In this document: positions 53,268 through 62,166 of the stretch, one piece after another | Position numbering within the stretch: position 1 is the stretch's first letter | Layout of the letters: every line of letters begins with the position of its first letter | Assembly: GCF_002086115.1 (NCBI RefSeq) | Contig: NZ_MVHJ01000006.1 | Coordinates: 62,001-126,000 of the forward strand | Length of the DNA: 64,000 nucleotides | Direction of reading: 5' to 3' | Source: Mycolicibacterium bacteremicum | Lineage (GTDB): Bacteria > Actinomycetota > Actinomycetes > Mycobacteriales > Mycobacteriaceae | The notes under the pieces: model-generated | The model's input: only the letters and a program-made list of their open reading frames with translations | Told to the model about the DNA's origin: nothing | The model's database searches: none | Translations under genes and position numbers: made by a program

Positions 53268-53453
53268 CTAGGTGGTACCCCGATTCACGGACGCGACGAT
53301 CTCGTGGGCGGTGCGGCGCTTATGCTGCGGCGCGGCGGCGGCGGCAGCGGGCGCCCAACCAGCTCGCTCGGCAGCAGACATGCCGGCGACAGCAACAAAG
53401 GTCAGCGGCATACCGCTGACACTTACATTGCTGCACATGGTGATAATCGACAT
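53268..53453 (-). CDS. whiB7 upstream ORF (leader peptide)
   Basis: A 61-codon frame starting at ATG 53453 behind a perfect AAAGGAGG Shine-Dalgarno. It begins MSIITMCSNVSVSGMPL, has an Ala/Pro run (WAPAAAAAAPQHKRR) and ends VASVNRGTT. It lies wholly in the whiB7 5' leader and ends 24 nt before the attenuator hairpin. Leader translation in whiB7 is known to couple ribosome stalling by antibiotics to read-through of the terminator. The protein itself probably has no function. Confidence 0.72.
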   Translation of the reverse strand: MSIITMCSNVSVSGMPLTFVAVAGMSAAERAGWAPAAAAAAPQHKRRTAHEIVASVNRGTT

Positions 53454-53502
53454 CGGGCCGCCTCCTTTCCGCGAGAACTGGTCGTACAACGTGGTGATCT
53501 TG

Positions 53503-53540
53503 AGGCTAGAGCCTAACAGCCCGGGACCACAAGCGATTTT
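53503..53540 (-). promoter_or_regulatory. Probable autoregulated whiB7 promoter
   Basis: On the minus strand, TTGTGG (53532-53527) and TAGCCT (53508-53503) with 18-bp spacing form a SigA-type promoter. The AT-rich AAAAT (53540-53536) lies 3 bp upstream of the -35, where the WhiB7 AT-hook is known to bind. Transcription would begin near 53496, about 43 nt before the upstream ORF. Confidence 0.5.
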
Positions 53541-53585
53541 CTGACCAGCGCTTTTGGCGGAATCTGTGCGGAACTTGGCAGGTTC

Positions 53586-55679
53586 TCACGACCGCGCCTG
53601 GACCAGGGCCAGCACATCGGGTCCGTACTGCTCGAGCTTGCGCGCCCCGACCCCCGGGATGGCCACCAATGCGGCGGCATCGGTGGGCAGGGTCTCGGCG
53701 ATCGCGATCAGGGTGTTGTCGGTGAACACCACATAGGCCGGCACCTTGAGTTCCTGCGAGGTGCGCAGCCGCCATTCCTTGAGCTCGGCCAGCAGCTGCT
53801 CGTCGATGTCGGAGGGGCAGTTCTCGCAGCGCCGCAACATGATCGCCGTCGGGGTGGTCAACGGGCCGTTGCAGACCCGGCAGCGCGGGGTGGCGCCACG
53901 GGCGCGTTTGGGGCGGGCCGGCGCGGCGTCGGCCGGGGTCTGCGGGGCGACGCCGTTGAGGAAACGCGAGGCTCGCCTGCCCTGCCTGCCGCCGGGGGTG
54001 CGCGCCAGCGCCCAGCTGAGCGACAGGTGCACCCGGGCGCGGGTGACACCGACATAGAGCAGGCGGCGCTCCTCCTCGACGGCCTCGCTGTCGGGGCCGT
54101 GCGCCAGGGCGTGCGAGATCGGCAGGGTGCCGTCGGCCAGCCCGACCAGGAATACCGCATCCCATTCGAGGCCCTTGGCGGCGTGCAGCGAGGCCAGCGT
54201 CACCCCCTGGACCACCGGCGGGTGCCGCGAGTCGGCCCGCTGGCGCAGCTCGGCGACCAGCGCAGCCAGATCCAGCGAAGGGCGTTGAGCCACTTCGTCA
54301 TCCACCAGTTCGGCCAGCGCGGTCAGCGCCTCCCAGCGTTCGCGCGCCTTGGTCCCCGACGGCGGTTCCTCGGTGAGCCCCAACGGTTCCAGGATGCCGC
54401 GCACGAACCCGGGCAGGTCGCCCGGAGTCTCCCTATCGACGTTGCGCTGCAACGCGATCAGCGCCTGGCGGATCTCCTGTCGGCTGAAGAAGCCCTCACC
54501 GCCGCGCACCTGGAAGGCGATACCAGCCTCGGTGAGCGCCTCCTCGTACACCTCGGACTGGGCGTTGATGCGGTACAGCACCGCGATTTCGGCGGGCGCA
54601 GTGCCGGATTCGATGAGTGCGGCGACCTTCTTGGCGACGGCAGCCGCCTCGGCGACCTCGTCGGGATGCTCGGCGAAAGTCGGTTTCGGGCCGGGGTCGC
54701 GCTGGCCGACCAGATGCAGCTTGCTGCCGGCCATCCGACCGCGCGCGGCGGCGATGACGCGGTTGGCCAGCGACACCACCTCCGGGGTGGACCGGTAGTC
54801 GCGTTCCAGGCGGACCACGGTGGCCTCCGGGAAGCGCCGGGAGAAGTCGAGCAGGAAGCGCGGGGTGGCGCCGGTGAACGAGTAGATGGTCTGGTTGGCG
54901 TCGCCGACGACGGTGAGGTCGTCCCGGTCGCCCAGCCAGGCATCGAGGACGCGCTGTTGCAGCGGGGTGACGTCCTGGTATTCGTCGACGACGAAGCAGC
55001 GGTAGCGGTCCCGGAACTCGCTCGCGACGGCGGCGTCGTTCTCGATGGCCGCCGCGGTGTGCAACAGCAGATCGTCGAAGTCGAGCAGGGCGGTGCCGTC
55101 GCGGTGGGTCTTGAGCTTCTCGTAGCCGGCGTAGACCTTGGCGACGGTGTTGGCATCCATCGGCACATCGCGCCGGGCCCTGGCCACTGCCGTCGCATAC
55201 TGCTCGGGGGTGATCAACGAGGCCTTGGCCCACTCGATCTCGCCGGCCAGGTCGCGCACATCGTCGGTGCTGGCCTGTACCGCCGAGCGGTTGGCGGCCT
55301 GCGCGACGACGGCGAATTTGCTGTCGAGCAGCTGCCAGCCGGTGTCGCCGACCACCCGCGGCCAGAAGTACTGAAGCTGACGGCGCGCCGCGGCGTGGAA
55401 GGTGACGGCCTGCACCGCGCCGGTCGGCACCCCGGCCTCGTCACCGAGGGCGCGGAGCCGGCTGCGCATCTCCCCCGCCGCGCGGGCGGTGAAGGTGACG
55501 GCCAGCACCTGGCCGGGCGCCACGTGGCCGCCGACCACGAGGCTGGCGATGCGGCGGGTGATGGTCCGCGTCTTGCCGGTGCCCGCACCGGCGAGCACGC
55601 ACACCGGGCCACGCGGGGCGAGGACGGCCTCGCGCTGTTCGTCGTCGAGGTCGCCGAGGAGACTGTCGACGGACGGCAT
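53586..55679 (-). CDS. uvrD2: ATP-dependent DNA helicase UvrD2
   Basis: A 697-residue SF1A helicase, close to M. tuberculosis UvrD2 (700). Motif Q/I is [12 protein letters not shown] and [12 protein letters not shown] (about residue 32), motif [15 protein letters not shown] (about 228), motif [17 protein letters not shown], motif [14 protein letters not shown]. The zinc tetracysteine is [11 protein letters not shown] and RRCENCP (about 585-610). A C-terminal HRDC domain ([20 protein letters not shown]) follows. It unwinds 3'-5' in repair and is essential in M. tuberculosis. ATG 55679 (MPSVDSLL) is chosen by family length; ATGs at 55688-55709 are alternatives. Confidence 0.95.
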   Translation of the reverse strand: MPSVDSLLGDLDDEQREAVLAPRGPVCVLAGAGTGKTRTITRRIASLVVGGHVAPGQVLAVTFTARAAGEMRSRLRALGDEAGVPTGAVQAVTFHAAARRQLQYFWPRVVGDTGWQLLDSKFAVVAQAANRSAVQASTDDVRDLAGEIEWAKASLITPEQYATAVARARRDVPMDANTVAKVYAGYEKLKTHRDGTALLDFDDLLLHTAAAIENDAAVASEFRDRYRCFVVDEYQDVTPLQQRVLDAWLGDRDDLTVVGDANQTIYSFTGATPRFLLDFSRRFPEATVVRLERDYRSTPEVVSLANRVIAAARGRMAGSKLHLVGQRDPGPKPTFAEHPDEVAEAAAVAKKVAALIESGTAPAEIAVLYRINAQSEVYEEALTEAGIAFQVRGGEGFFSRQEIRQALIALQRNVDRETPGDLPGFVRGILEPLGLTEEPPSGTKARERWEALTALAELVDDEVAQRPSLDLAALVAELRQRADSRHPPVVQGVTLASLHAAKGLEWDAVFLVGLADGTLPISHALAHGPDSEAVEEERRLLYVGVTRARVHLSLSWALARTPGGRQGRRASRFLNGVAPQTPADAAPARPKRARGATPRCRVCNGPLTTPTAIMLRRCENCPSDIDEQLLAELKEWRLRTSQELKVPAYVVFTDNTLIAIAETLPTDAAALVAIPGVGARKLEQYGPDVLALVQARS

Positions 55680-55769
55680 GGCCTCCATCATGGCAGGGGT
55701 GTCCGACATGTTCGCGGGGCGCATAGGGTGGCGGGAAATACGCACCGACGTCGATGGGTTAGAGACACC

Positions 55770-56021
55770 ATGTCCGCAAACACTGCCGCCGAGCTGACCA
55801 TGTACACCACCTCGTGGTGCGGGTACTGCGCGCGACTGAAGACCGCACTCAAGGCCGAGGGCATCTCCTGGACCGAGGTCGACATCGAGGGCGACCCGGC
55901 GGCCGCGGAGTTCGTCGGCTCGGTCAACAACGGCAACCACGTGGTGCCGACGGTCAAGTTCGCCGACGGGTCGACGTTGACCAACCCGAGCGCCAAGCAG
56001 GTCAAGGCCAAGCTGGGCTGA
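55770..56021 (+). CDS. mrx1: Mycoredoxin-1
   Basis: An 83-residue glutaredoxin-fold protein with the active site [11 protein letters not shown] (Cys pair at about residues 17 and 20) and the cis-Pro region [19 protein letters not shown]. Mycoredoxin reduces mycothiol mixed disulfides. It is divergent from uvrD2 as in M. tuberculosis (Rv3198A). The 90 bp between holds both promoters. Confidence 0.94.
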   Translation: MSANTAAELTMYTTSWCGYCARLKTALKAEGISWTEVDIEGDPAAAEFVGSVNNGNHVVPTVKFADGSTLTNPSAKQVKAKLG

Positions 56022-56042
56022 GCGCGGCCACCTGTCGGTGCT

Positions 56043-56058
56043 TCGAACTATTGTTCGA
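56043..56058 (+). promoter_or_regulatory. LexA SOS box
   Basis: TCGAAC-TATT-GTTCGA is a perfect mycobacterial SOS box (TCGAAC-N4-GTTCGA). It ends 3 bp before ATG 56062, an arrangement seen for 13E12-repeat/DUF222 genes, which are LexA-controlled in M. tuberculosis. Confidence 0.88.
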
Positions 56059-56061
56059 AGC

Positions 56062-56367
56062 ATGACTCAGAGCCTTACTCGGATCGACGCTCTCCACGCG
56101 GAATACTCGGCATTGGTCGCCGAGGCCGAAGCCCTGCTGGCGCTGTCGCGATCGCGCTCGGCCATGGAACAGGCCATCACGCTCTACGGCAGGGCCGCGG
56201 ATCTCGCGCGTGAGTATCAACTGCGGCTGTTGGCCGCCCTGCAGGCACGGACCACACCGACCGCGCTCGGCGCCCGGTCCTGGGTGGACTATGTGTCCGA
56301 CAAGCTGAACATCAGTCCCGATGAGGCGCGGCTGTGTCTACGCGATGTCGCCGCGCTGGGGCCGTGA
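56062..56367 (+). pseudogene. Truncated 13E12/DUF222 (HNH endonuclease-family) protein
   Basis: A 101-codon frame from ATG 56062. The last part (LGARSWVDYVSDKLNISPDE, then ARLCLRDVAALGP) corresponds to the N-terminal DUF222 region of mycobacterial HNH-endonuclease/13E12-repeat proteins, which are normally 400-500 residues. It stops at TGA 56365-56367, 4 bp before the convergent nudC stop; the HNH end is missing. The SOS box and start are intact, so a short peptide may still be made after DNA damage. Confidence 0.7.
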
Positions 56368-56371
56368 TGAT

Positions 56372-57295
56372 TCAGACCGCGTAGGCCCAGGATTCGATGA
56401 TCTCGCGGGCGATCGAGATCGATCCGGGCAGCAGCACGCGCGACGGCGACGTGCTGGTCCAGTCCCCGTTCTCCAGTGCGTCTCGGATCTCGGCCCGGGT
56501 GAACCACTCGGCCTCGGCGATCTCGCCGTCGTTGAAGGCGAACGGCTGCTCCGGATCGCCGAGGGCGTGGAACCCGACCATCAGGGAGCGCGGGAACGGC
56601 CACGGCTGGCTGCCCAGGTACTGCACGTCGGTGACGGTGAGGCCGATCTCCTCGGCGATCTCGCGCACCACGCAGGTTTCGAAGGATTCGCCGGCCTCGA
56701 CGAACCCGGCGAGGATCGAGAACATCCGCTCGGGCCAGACGCCTTGGCGCGCCAGCACGGCACGGTCGTGACCGTCGTGCACCAGGCAGATCACCGCCGG
56801 GTCGATGCGGGGAAACTCCTCGCGCCCGTTGTCGGGGTTCAGCCGCGCCCAGCCGGCCTTGATGCTCTTGGTCGGGGCACCGTCGACCGGGCTGAACCGG
56901 GCGTGGTCATGCCAGTGCAGCAGTGCGGTGGCAGTCGACACCAGCTGCGCGCTGGCATCGTCGAAAACCGGTCCGGCGCGGCGCAGATCGAGCACTTCGG
57001 CCTGCAGCGACGGATCCTCGGGGGCTTCCAGCGCGGCACGGATCGCCCAGACGTGCCGGCCGTCGGCGAGCCTGCCGAGGAACACCGCCTGCTCGGGCGG
57101 GGCGTCCCCAAGCGTCGTCGCGCTGCCCAACACCACGCTGCCGCCGGCGATCAGCACCTGATTGCGATGGTCGACCCGAAGTATCCGGGCATCCGGCCAG
57201 CCCGCGATGGCGGCGTCGATGTCGGTGCGCAGCGCGTCGGCGCGGTCGGCACCGACACGGGACAGCAGGGGGACGTTGCGCAGGCGGAAATTCAC
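56372..57295 (-). CDS. nudC: NADH pyrophosphatase NudC (Nudix hydrolase)
   Basis: A 307-residue Nudix enzyme. The Nudix box GFVEAGESFETCVV and REIAEEIGL (about residue 190-212) is complete, with the catalytic Glu pair. The downstream SQPWPFPRSLM is the NADH-specificity signature. The four-Cys zinc site of the E. coli enzyme is absent. It hydrolyses NADH and deNADs RNA. The start is GTG 57295, sharing bases with the TAG stop of the K+ channel gene. Confidence 0.93.
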   Translation of the reverse strand: MNFRLRNVPLLSRVGADRADALRTDIDAAIAGWPDARILRVDHRNQVLIAGGSVVLGSATTLGDAPPEQAVFLGRLADGRHVWAIRAALEAPEDPSLQAEVLDLRRAGPVFDDASAQLVSTATALLHWHDHARFSPVDGAPTKSIKAGWARLNPDNGREEFPRIDPAVICLVHDGHDRAVLARQGVWPERMFSILAGFVEAGESFETCVVREIAEEIGLTVTDVQYLGSQPWPFPRSLMVGFHALGDPEQPFAFNDGEIAEAEWFTRAEIRDALENGDWTSTSPSRVLLPGSISIAREIIESWAYAV

Positions 57296-58386
57296 TACCG
57301 TTCCTCGTTCGAGCGGACGTAGAGCAGTCGGTCGCTCAATTCCAGCGCGTCGACGCGCTCGTCGTCGACGCGAAGCAGGTCACCGCCGCGCACCACCCCG
57401 AGCACGATGTCGGTGAGGTGCCGCGGCGAGCCACCGGCCTCCTTGGGTTCGACCTGACGCTCGGCGATCGCGAAGCCGGCATCGGGGGTCAGCAGGTCCT
57501 CGATCATCTCCACCACGCTGGGGGTCTGAGTGGCCAGGCCCAGCAGCCGGCCCGCCGTCTCGGAGGTGACGACGGTGCTGTTTGCGCCGGATTGCTTGAG
57601 CAGGTGCTGGTTTTCGGCCTCGCGCACCGCGGCGATGATGGTGGCGGTCGGGTTCAGTTCGCGCGCGGTGAGCGTCACCAGTACGGCGGTGTCGTCACGG
57701 TTGGCGGCGACGATGATCGATTTGGCGTGCTGAACGCTGGCCAGCCGCAGCACCTCGGAGTCCTGGGCATTGCCGCGGACGGTGACCAGGCCGGCGTTCT
57801 TGGCCTTCTCCAAGGCGACCGGGTCGCTCTCGACCACCACGATGTCGGCGGGTGCGACGTCATCGCCGATCATGGCGGCCACCGCGGTGCGGCCCTTGGT
57901 GCCGTAGCCGACGACGACGGTGTGGTTACGCACGCTTTTCCTCCATCGCTGGATCTTCAACGCCTGGCGCGACTGATTGGTCAGGGTCTCGACCGTGGTT
58001 CCGATCAGCACGATCAGGAATGCCACCCGCAGCGGGGTGATCACCAGGACGTTGACCAGCCGGGCGGACGGGGTGACCGGCGTGATGTCGCCGTAGCCGG
58101 TGGTCGACAGGGACACCGTCGCGTAGTACAGGCAGTCCAGGAAGGACAGCGGGTCGTTCGCGTTGGGTGCGGAGTCGATGTCGCGGTAGCCGTGCCGGTC
58201 GATGTAGACGATCAGGACCGCGGCGAACAGCGCGCCGAGCGCCAGCAGCACGCGGGTGAAGATGCGTCGCCACGGGCTGACGAACCTCTCCGGGATGCTG
58301 AGGACATCGACGAGGTCGGCGTCGTGACGCGAGGTCAGGTCCTGGTTGACCGCCGCCAACCGCCGGCGCAATCTACCTTTGGCCAC
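57295..58386 (-). CDS. Potassium channel with RCK/TrkA-N domain
   Basis: A 363-residue two-TM channel. TM1 (about 40-60) and TM2 (about 113-140) flank the selectivity filter SLSTTGYGDITPVTP (about 92-106). The cytoplasmic RCK domain begins VVGYGTKGRTAVAAM (about 158) with a Rossmann fold that binds nucleotides, followed by an RCK_C part (about 280-355). It regulates K+ flow. It is one unit with nudC (TAGTG overlap). It is the Rv3200c homologue. Confidence 0.94.
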   Translation of the reverse strand: MAKGRLRRRLAAVNQDLTSRHDADLVDVLSIPERFVSPWRRIFTRVLLALGALFAAVLIVYIDRHGYRDIDSAPNANDPLSFLDCLYYATVSLSTTGYGDITPVTPSARLVNVLVITPLRVAFLIVLIGTTVETLTNQSRQALKIQRWRKSVRNHTVVVGYGTKGRTAVAAMIGDDVAPADIVVVESDPVALEKAKNAGLVTVRGNAQDSEVLRLASVQHAKSIIVAANRDDTAVLVTLTARELNPTATIIAAVREAENQHLLKQSGANSTVVTSETAGRLLGLATQTPSVVEMIEDLLTPDAGFAIAERQVEPKEAGGSPRHLTDIVLGVVRGGDLLRVDDERVDALELSDRLLYVRSNEER

Positions 58387-58428
58387 GATTTATCGATCGG
58401 CGCAGGGTGGGCACGCCACAATGTAACC

Positions 58429-58824
58429 ATGACGACCCCCGCAACCGGAGTTGAGCAACAGGCAATCGCGTCACGCGCCACCAAGATGGGCGTGTGGCTC
58501 GTCGGGATGGGCGTGCTGCATTTCGCGGCGCCGAAGCCCTTCGACACCGTGGTGCCCGAGGAACTCCCGGGCTCTGCGCGCTTCTACACGCTGGCCTCCG
58601 GTGTCGCCGAGGCCGCGGTCGGCGGCATGTTGATCGCGCCGAAGACCCGCCGACTCGGGGCGTTGTCCGCGATCGCGTTGTTCCTCGGGGTGTTCCCGGC
58701 GAACGTGAACATGGTGCGGTTGTGGAGAGACAAATCGCTGCCGATGCGGATCGGTGCATGGGCACGGCTGCCGCTGCAGATTCCGATGATCACCCAGGCG
58801 TACAAGATCTATCGCCACTCCTGA
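58429..58824 (+). CDS. DoxX-like small membrane protein
   Basis: A 131-residue protein with three or four helices (MGVWLVGMGVLHFAAPKPFD, TLASGVAEAAVGGMLIAPKT, LGALSAIALFLGVFPANVNM) and the DoxX/MauE-like N-terminal pattern. It is divergent from the channel gene. The ATG at 58429 is the first good start. Function unknown. Confidence 0.8.
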   Translation: MTTPATGVEQQAIASRATKMGVWLVGMGVLHFAAPKPFDTVVPEELPGSARFYTLASGVAEAAVGGMLIAPKTRRLGALSAIALFLGVFPANVNMVRLWRDKSLPMRIGAWARLPLQIPMITQAYKIYRHS

Positions 58825-58829
58825 GACGG

Positions 58830-58859
58830 CGCACCGCACCCGGGTTCGGGTGCGGTGCG
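58830..58859. terminator. Convergent hairpin terminator
   Basis: A perfect 13-bp stem (58830-58842 with 58847-58859) and a GGTT loop lie between the DoxX-like stop (58824) and the adnB stop (58861). There is no T-run; it serves both directions. Confidence 0.83.
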
Positions 58860-58860
58860 G

Positions 58861-61800
58861 TCAGCTCTGCTGAGCCGCGTCGTCCAACAACGCCGCGAGA
58901 TCGTCGGCGTCGGGCAGCTCATCGGGTATCACCGTGACACCGCTGCGCACATAGTGGAAGGCGGCCCGCACCGAGTCGAGCGGGCAGTCGTGCAGGCCGG
59001 CCCACGCCAGCCGGTACACCGCCAGCTGCACCGCGGCGTGGCGTTCGGCCTCCGGGCTCGACGGCGGGTCGCCGGTCTTCCAGTCCACCACGACCACACC
59101 GCCGTCGGGTTCGGCGAACACCGCGTCGATGCGCCCGCGCACCACGGTCGGCTCGGTGGTCCCGTCGCTGCCGCTGCCACCGAGCACCATGTCGAACGGG
59201 ACCTCCACGTCGAGCGGGGTACGCGCCGCCCATGGTGACGAGGCGAAGGCTGTCTGCAGTTCGGCGAGGTTCTCGGCGTGTGCGCGCCCGGCGTCGCTGT
59301 CGACCGCTCCCGGCAGGTCGTCGAGGTCGAACAGCCGCTCCGCATGGAAGTAGCGCTGCACCCATTCGTGGAATGCGGTACCCAACAACGCATGTGGGTC
59401 CGGTCGCGACGGAAGTCGGCGCCGCAGCCGGCCCAGCGCGGCGGCGCGGTCCTTGCCGAGGTCGACCAGCGTGCTGACCGACACCTGGCCAGGCAGCGTC
59501 ACCGGCGTCACCGCGGCGGCGCGTTCGCGCTCGGCGAGCAGGGCGTCCACATCGGCCGTCCAGTCCTCCCGATCGATCCCGCTCTGCGGTTGCTCGGCGG
59601 CGTGCTCGACCAGGGCGGCGCCCCGTTCGGTGGCCGCGCGCCGGTCACCGGATGCCTCGGCGGGCCAGACCGCCTCCACGGTGTTGCCGCGCAGCGGGTT
59701 CGGCTCACCGTCCGCCGGATCCGGGGCGCACTGCTCGATGACACCGCAGCCCGACTGCTCGATGATCGCCTTGAGCTCGAGCAGGAACTCCGACGGGCCG
59801 CGCGGTTTGGACTCGGTGGGGCCCCAGTGATGCCCGGACAGCAGCAGGGTGTCCTCGGACCGGGTCAGCGCCACGTAGAGCAGCCGGCGTTCCTCGTCGC
59901 CGCGGCGCAGGGCCAGTACGTCCTTGTGCGCAGCGATCTTGTCCGACAGCGCTTTCCGATCGTTGACGTCGCTGGTGTCCAGCACCGGCACGCCATGCTC
60001 GGACAGCGTGGCCCGGTCGCCGCGCAGCAGCGGCGGTAGCTCACCGGCATCGGAGAGCCAGGTCCGCGCCATCGCGGTGGACGGGAACACCCGGCCGCTC
60101 AGATGCGGAACCGCGACGATCTGCCATTCCAGCCCCTTGGCGGCGTGCACCGTGAGGATCTGCACCCGATCCGCGGCGACGATCACCTCGGCCGGGGCCA
60201 GTCCGTTCTCGATATCGGCGGCCACGTCCAGATAGGCCAGCAGACCGGCCGGCGATCCGTCGGAGCGCGCGGCGAACTCGGCCACCACGTCACCGAAGGC
60301 GTCCAGATGTTCGGTGCCGCCCCAGCCCGCGGGCACCGGCCGGGCGGCCCGGGCCTCGGCGTCGACACCGAGCACGCGCCGGATCTCGGCGACCAGATCC
60401 GGCAGCGGATAGCCCAGATGCGACCGCAGGCCGGTCAGTTCGCGTCCGAGCGCGATGATGCGCGCATGCCCGACCGGTGAATACCGTTCGGGCGGGCCGG
60501 GATCGCAGATGGCATCGGCCAGGCAGGCGGTGTCGGCGTCGGGCGCGGCCTGCGCGGCGATGCGGGCCGTCGTGCCGTGCTCGCCCGGTGCCGGATCGTC
60601 GAGTTCGGTTGCGCGCTGCCACAGTGCGGTGATGTCACGCGCCCCGAGCCGCCAGCGCGGGCCGGTGAGCACGCGCATCGCGGCCGGCCCGCCGGTGGGG
60701 TCGACCACCAGGCGCAGCATCGCCACCACGTCGGCGACCTCCGGGATGGACAGCAGGCCGGCCAGGCCGACTACTTCCACGGGCACGCCGCGGGCGGTCA
60801 GCGCCTCGGCCATCGGCGCGGCGTCGGCGTTGCGGCGCACCAGCACCGCCGCCGTCGGCGGGGTCTCGGCGGCCAGATATCGCCCGGCGATCTCATCGGC
60901 GACCCAGTTCCGTTCGGCCACCACGTCATCGAGCAGTGCGGCGCGGACCGTCCCAGGAGTGGCATCGGGGCGCGGCAGCAGTTCACGGACGCTGACCGAC
61001 CGCCGGCGGGCCGGTTCGGAGACCGCGTTGGCCAGGTGCAGTGCCTCGGCGGGGTTACGCCAGCTGGTGCGCAGTTCCAGCGTCGGCGCCGGCGTGCCGT
61101 CGGCGTACGGGAAGTCGGTGGTGAACCGGGGCAGGTTTGTCGCTGAGGCACCGCGCCAGCCGTAGATCGACTGGATCGGGTCGCCGACCGCGGTGAGCGC
61201 GAGGTCGTCATCCACACCGCCACCGAACAACGCCGACAACGCGATGCGCTGGGCATGCCCAGTGTCCTGGTATTCATCGAGCAGCACCACCCGATAGCGT
61301 TGCCGCAGTTGCTCTCCCACCTGCGGGGCGCCGGCCGCCAGGCGGGCCGCGGCGGACATCTGGGCGCCGAAGTCCATCACCCGTTCGGCACGCATCCGCC
61401 GGTGCAGCTCGTCGATGAGATCCACCAGATCGGTGCGTTCGGTCTGGGTGGCCAGCAGCTTGAGCAGCCACTGAGCCGGGCCGCCGCGCTGGTTGGGCCC
61501 GGCAGGCAGGTGGTGGATCAACCGTTCGAGCTCGGTGTGGGTGTCACGCAACGCGGCGGTGTCCACCAGGTGCTCGGACAGCGCACCGGACAAGCGCAGC
61601 ACCAGGCCGGTGATCGCGGCCGGCGTCTTCTCGGTGTCCAACACCGTCGGGTGCTCGCACACCACCCGAAAGGCCAACTGCCACAGCTCGGTTTCCCCGA
61701 TCAGCCGGGTGTCGGGCTCGACCGGCAGCAGCAATCCGTGCTCGCGCAGCAGATTGCCCGCAAAGGCGTGGTAGGTGCTGATGGTGGGCGGCTCGTCGGT

Positions 61801-62166
61801 GCGCACCTCGCGGCCCGGCGCGGTGCCGGCCAACCGCGCCAGCCGGGTGCGGACCCGCCGCAGCAGCTGCCCGGCGGCCTTGCGCGTGAAGGTCAGGCCG
61901 AGCACCTGGTCCGGCCGGGCGTACCCGTTGGCGACCAACCAGACCACCCGCGCCGCCATCGTCTCGGTCTTGCCGGCGCCGGCCCCGGCGATGACGACCA
62001 GCGGGCCCGGCGGGGCAGCGATGACGGCGGCCTGTTCCGGGGTCGGGGTGAACAGTCCGAGCACCTCGGCCAGTTCGGCGGGGCTGTACCGGGCCGTCGG
62101 GGTGGGGGTCTTAGTCGTAGTAGTAGTCGTAGTCGAGGTCGGGGTCGGGGTCGGGGTCGGGGTCAT
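58861..62166 (-). CDS. adnB: Helicase-nuclease AdnB
   Basis: A 1101-residue protein, equal to M. tuberculosis AdnB (Rv3201c). An SF1 helicase (Walker A VIAGAGAGKTETMAARV, about residue 60; motif II VVLLDEYQDTGHAQR) is joined to a C-terminal RecB-like nuclease with the VVVDWKTGDPPSS motif (about 1035). With AdnA it resects DNA ends for recombination. ATG 62166 overlaps the adnA stop (ATGA). The N-terminus is a Thr/Pro low-complexity repeat encoded by GACCCC and ACT repeats. Confidence 0.95.
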   Translation of the reverse strand: MTPTPTPTPTSTTTTTTTKTPTPTARYSPAELAEVLGLFTPTPEQAAVIAAPPGPLVVIAGAGAGKTETMAARVVWLVANGYARPDQVLGLTFTRKAAGQLLRRVRTRLARLAGTAPGREVRTDEPPTISTYHAFAGNLLREHGLLLPVEPDTRLIGETELWQLAFRVVCEHPTVLDTEKTPAAITGLVLRLSGALSEHLVDTAALRDTHTELERLIHHLPAGPNQRGGPAQWLLKLLATQTERTDLVDLIDELHRRMRAERVMDFGAQMSAAARLAAGAPQVGEQLRQRYRVVLLDEYQDTGHAQRIALSALFGGGVDDDLALTAVGDPIQSIYGWRGASATNLPRFTTDFPYADGTPAPTLELRTSWRNPAEALHLANAVSEPARRRSVSVRELLPRPDATPGTVRAALLDDVVAERNWVADEIAGRYLAAETPPTAAVLVRRNADAAPMAEALTARGVPVEVVGLAGLLSIPEVADVVAMLRLVVDPTGGPAAMRVLTGPRWRLGARDITALWQRATELDDPAPGEHGTTARIAAQAAPDADTACLADAICDPGPPERYSPVGHARIIALGRELTGLRSHLGYPLPDLVAEIRRVLGVDAEARAARPVPAGWGGTEHLDAFGDVVAEFAARSDGSPAGLLAYLDVAADIENGLAPAEVIVAADRVQILTVHAAKGLEWQIVAVPHLSGRVFPSTAMARTWLSDAGELPPLLRGDRATLSEHGVPVLDTSDVNDRKALSDKIAAHKDVLALRRGDEERRLLYVALTRSEDTLLLSGHHWGPTESKPRGPSEFLLELKAIIEQSGCGVIEQCAPDPADGEPNPLRGNTVEAVWPAEASGDRRAATERGAALVEHAAEQPQSGIDREDWTADVDALLAERERAAAVTPVTLPGQVSVSTLVDLGKDRAAALGRLRRRLPSRPDPHALLGTAFHEWVQRYFHAERLFDLDDLPGAVDSDAGRAHAENLAELQTAFASSPWAARTPLDVEVPFDMVLGGSGSDGTTEPTVVRGRIDAVFAEPDGGVVVVDWKTGDPPSSPEAERHAAVQLAVYRLAWAGLHDCPLDSVRAAFHYVRSGVTVIPDELPDADDLAALLDDAAQQS
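62141..62162 (+). repeat. Four-run G-tract over the adnB start (potential G-quadruplex)
   Basis: GGGG at 62141, 62147, 62153 and 62159, each separated by TC, is a regular hexanucleotide repeat. On the plus (template) strand it fits a four-tetrad G-quadruplex; the adnB mRNA carries the matching C-runs and encodes Pro-Thr repeats. The neighbouring 62111-62133 is a GTA/GTC triplet repeat. Confidence 0.8.
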
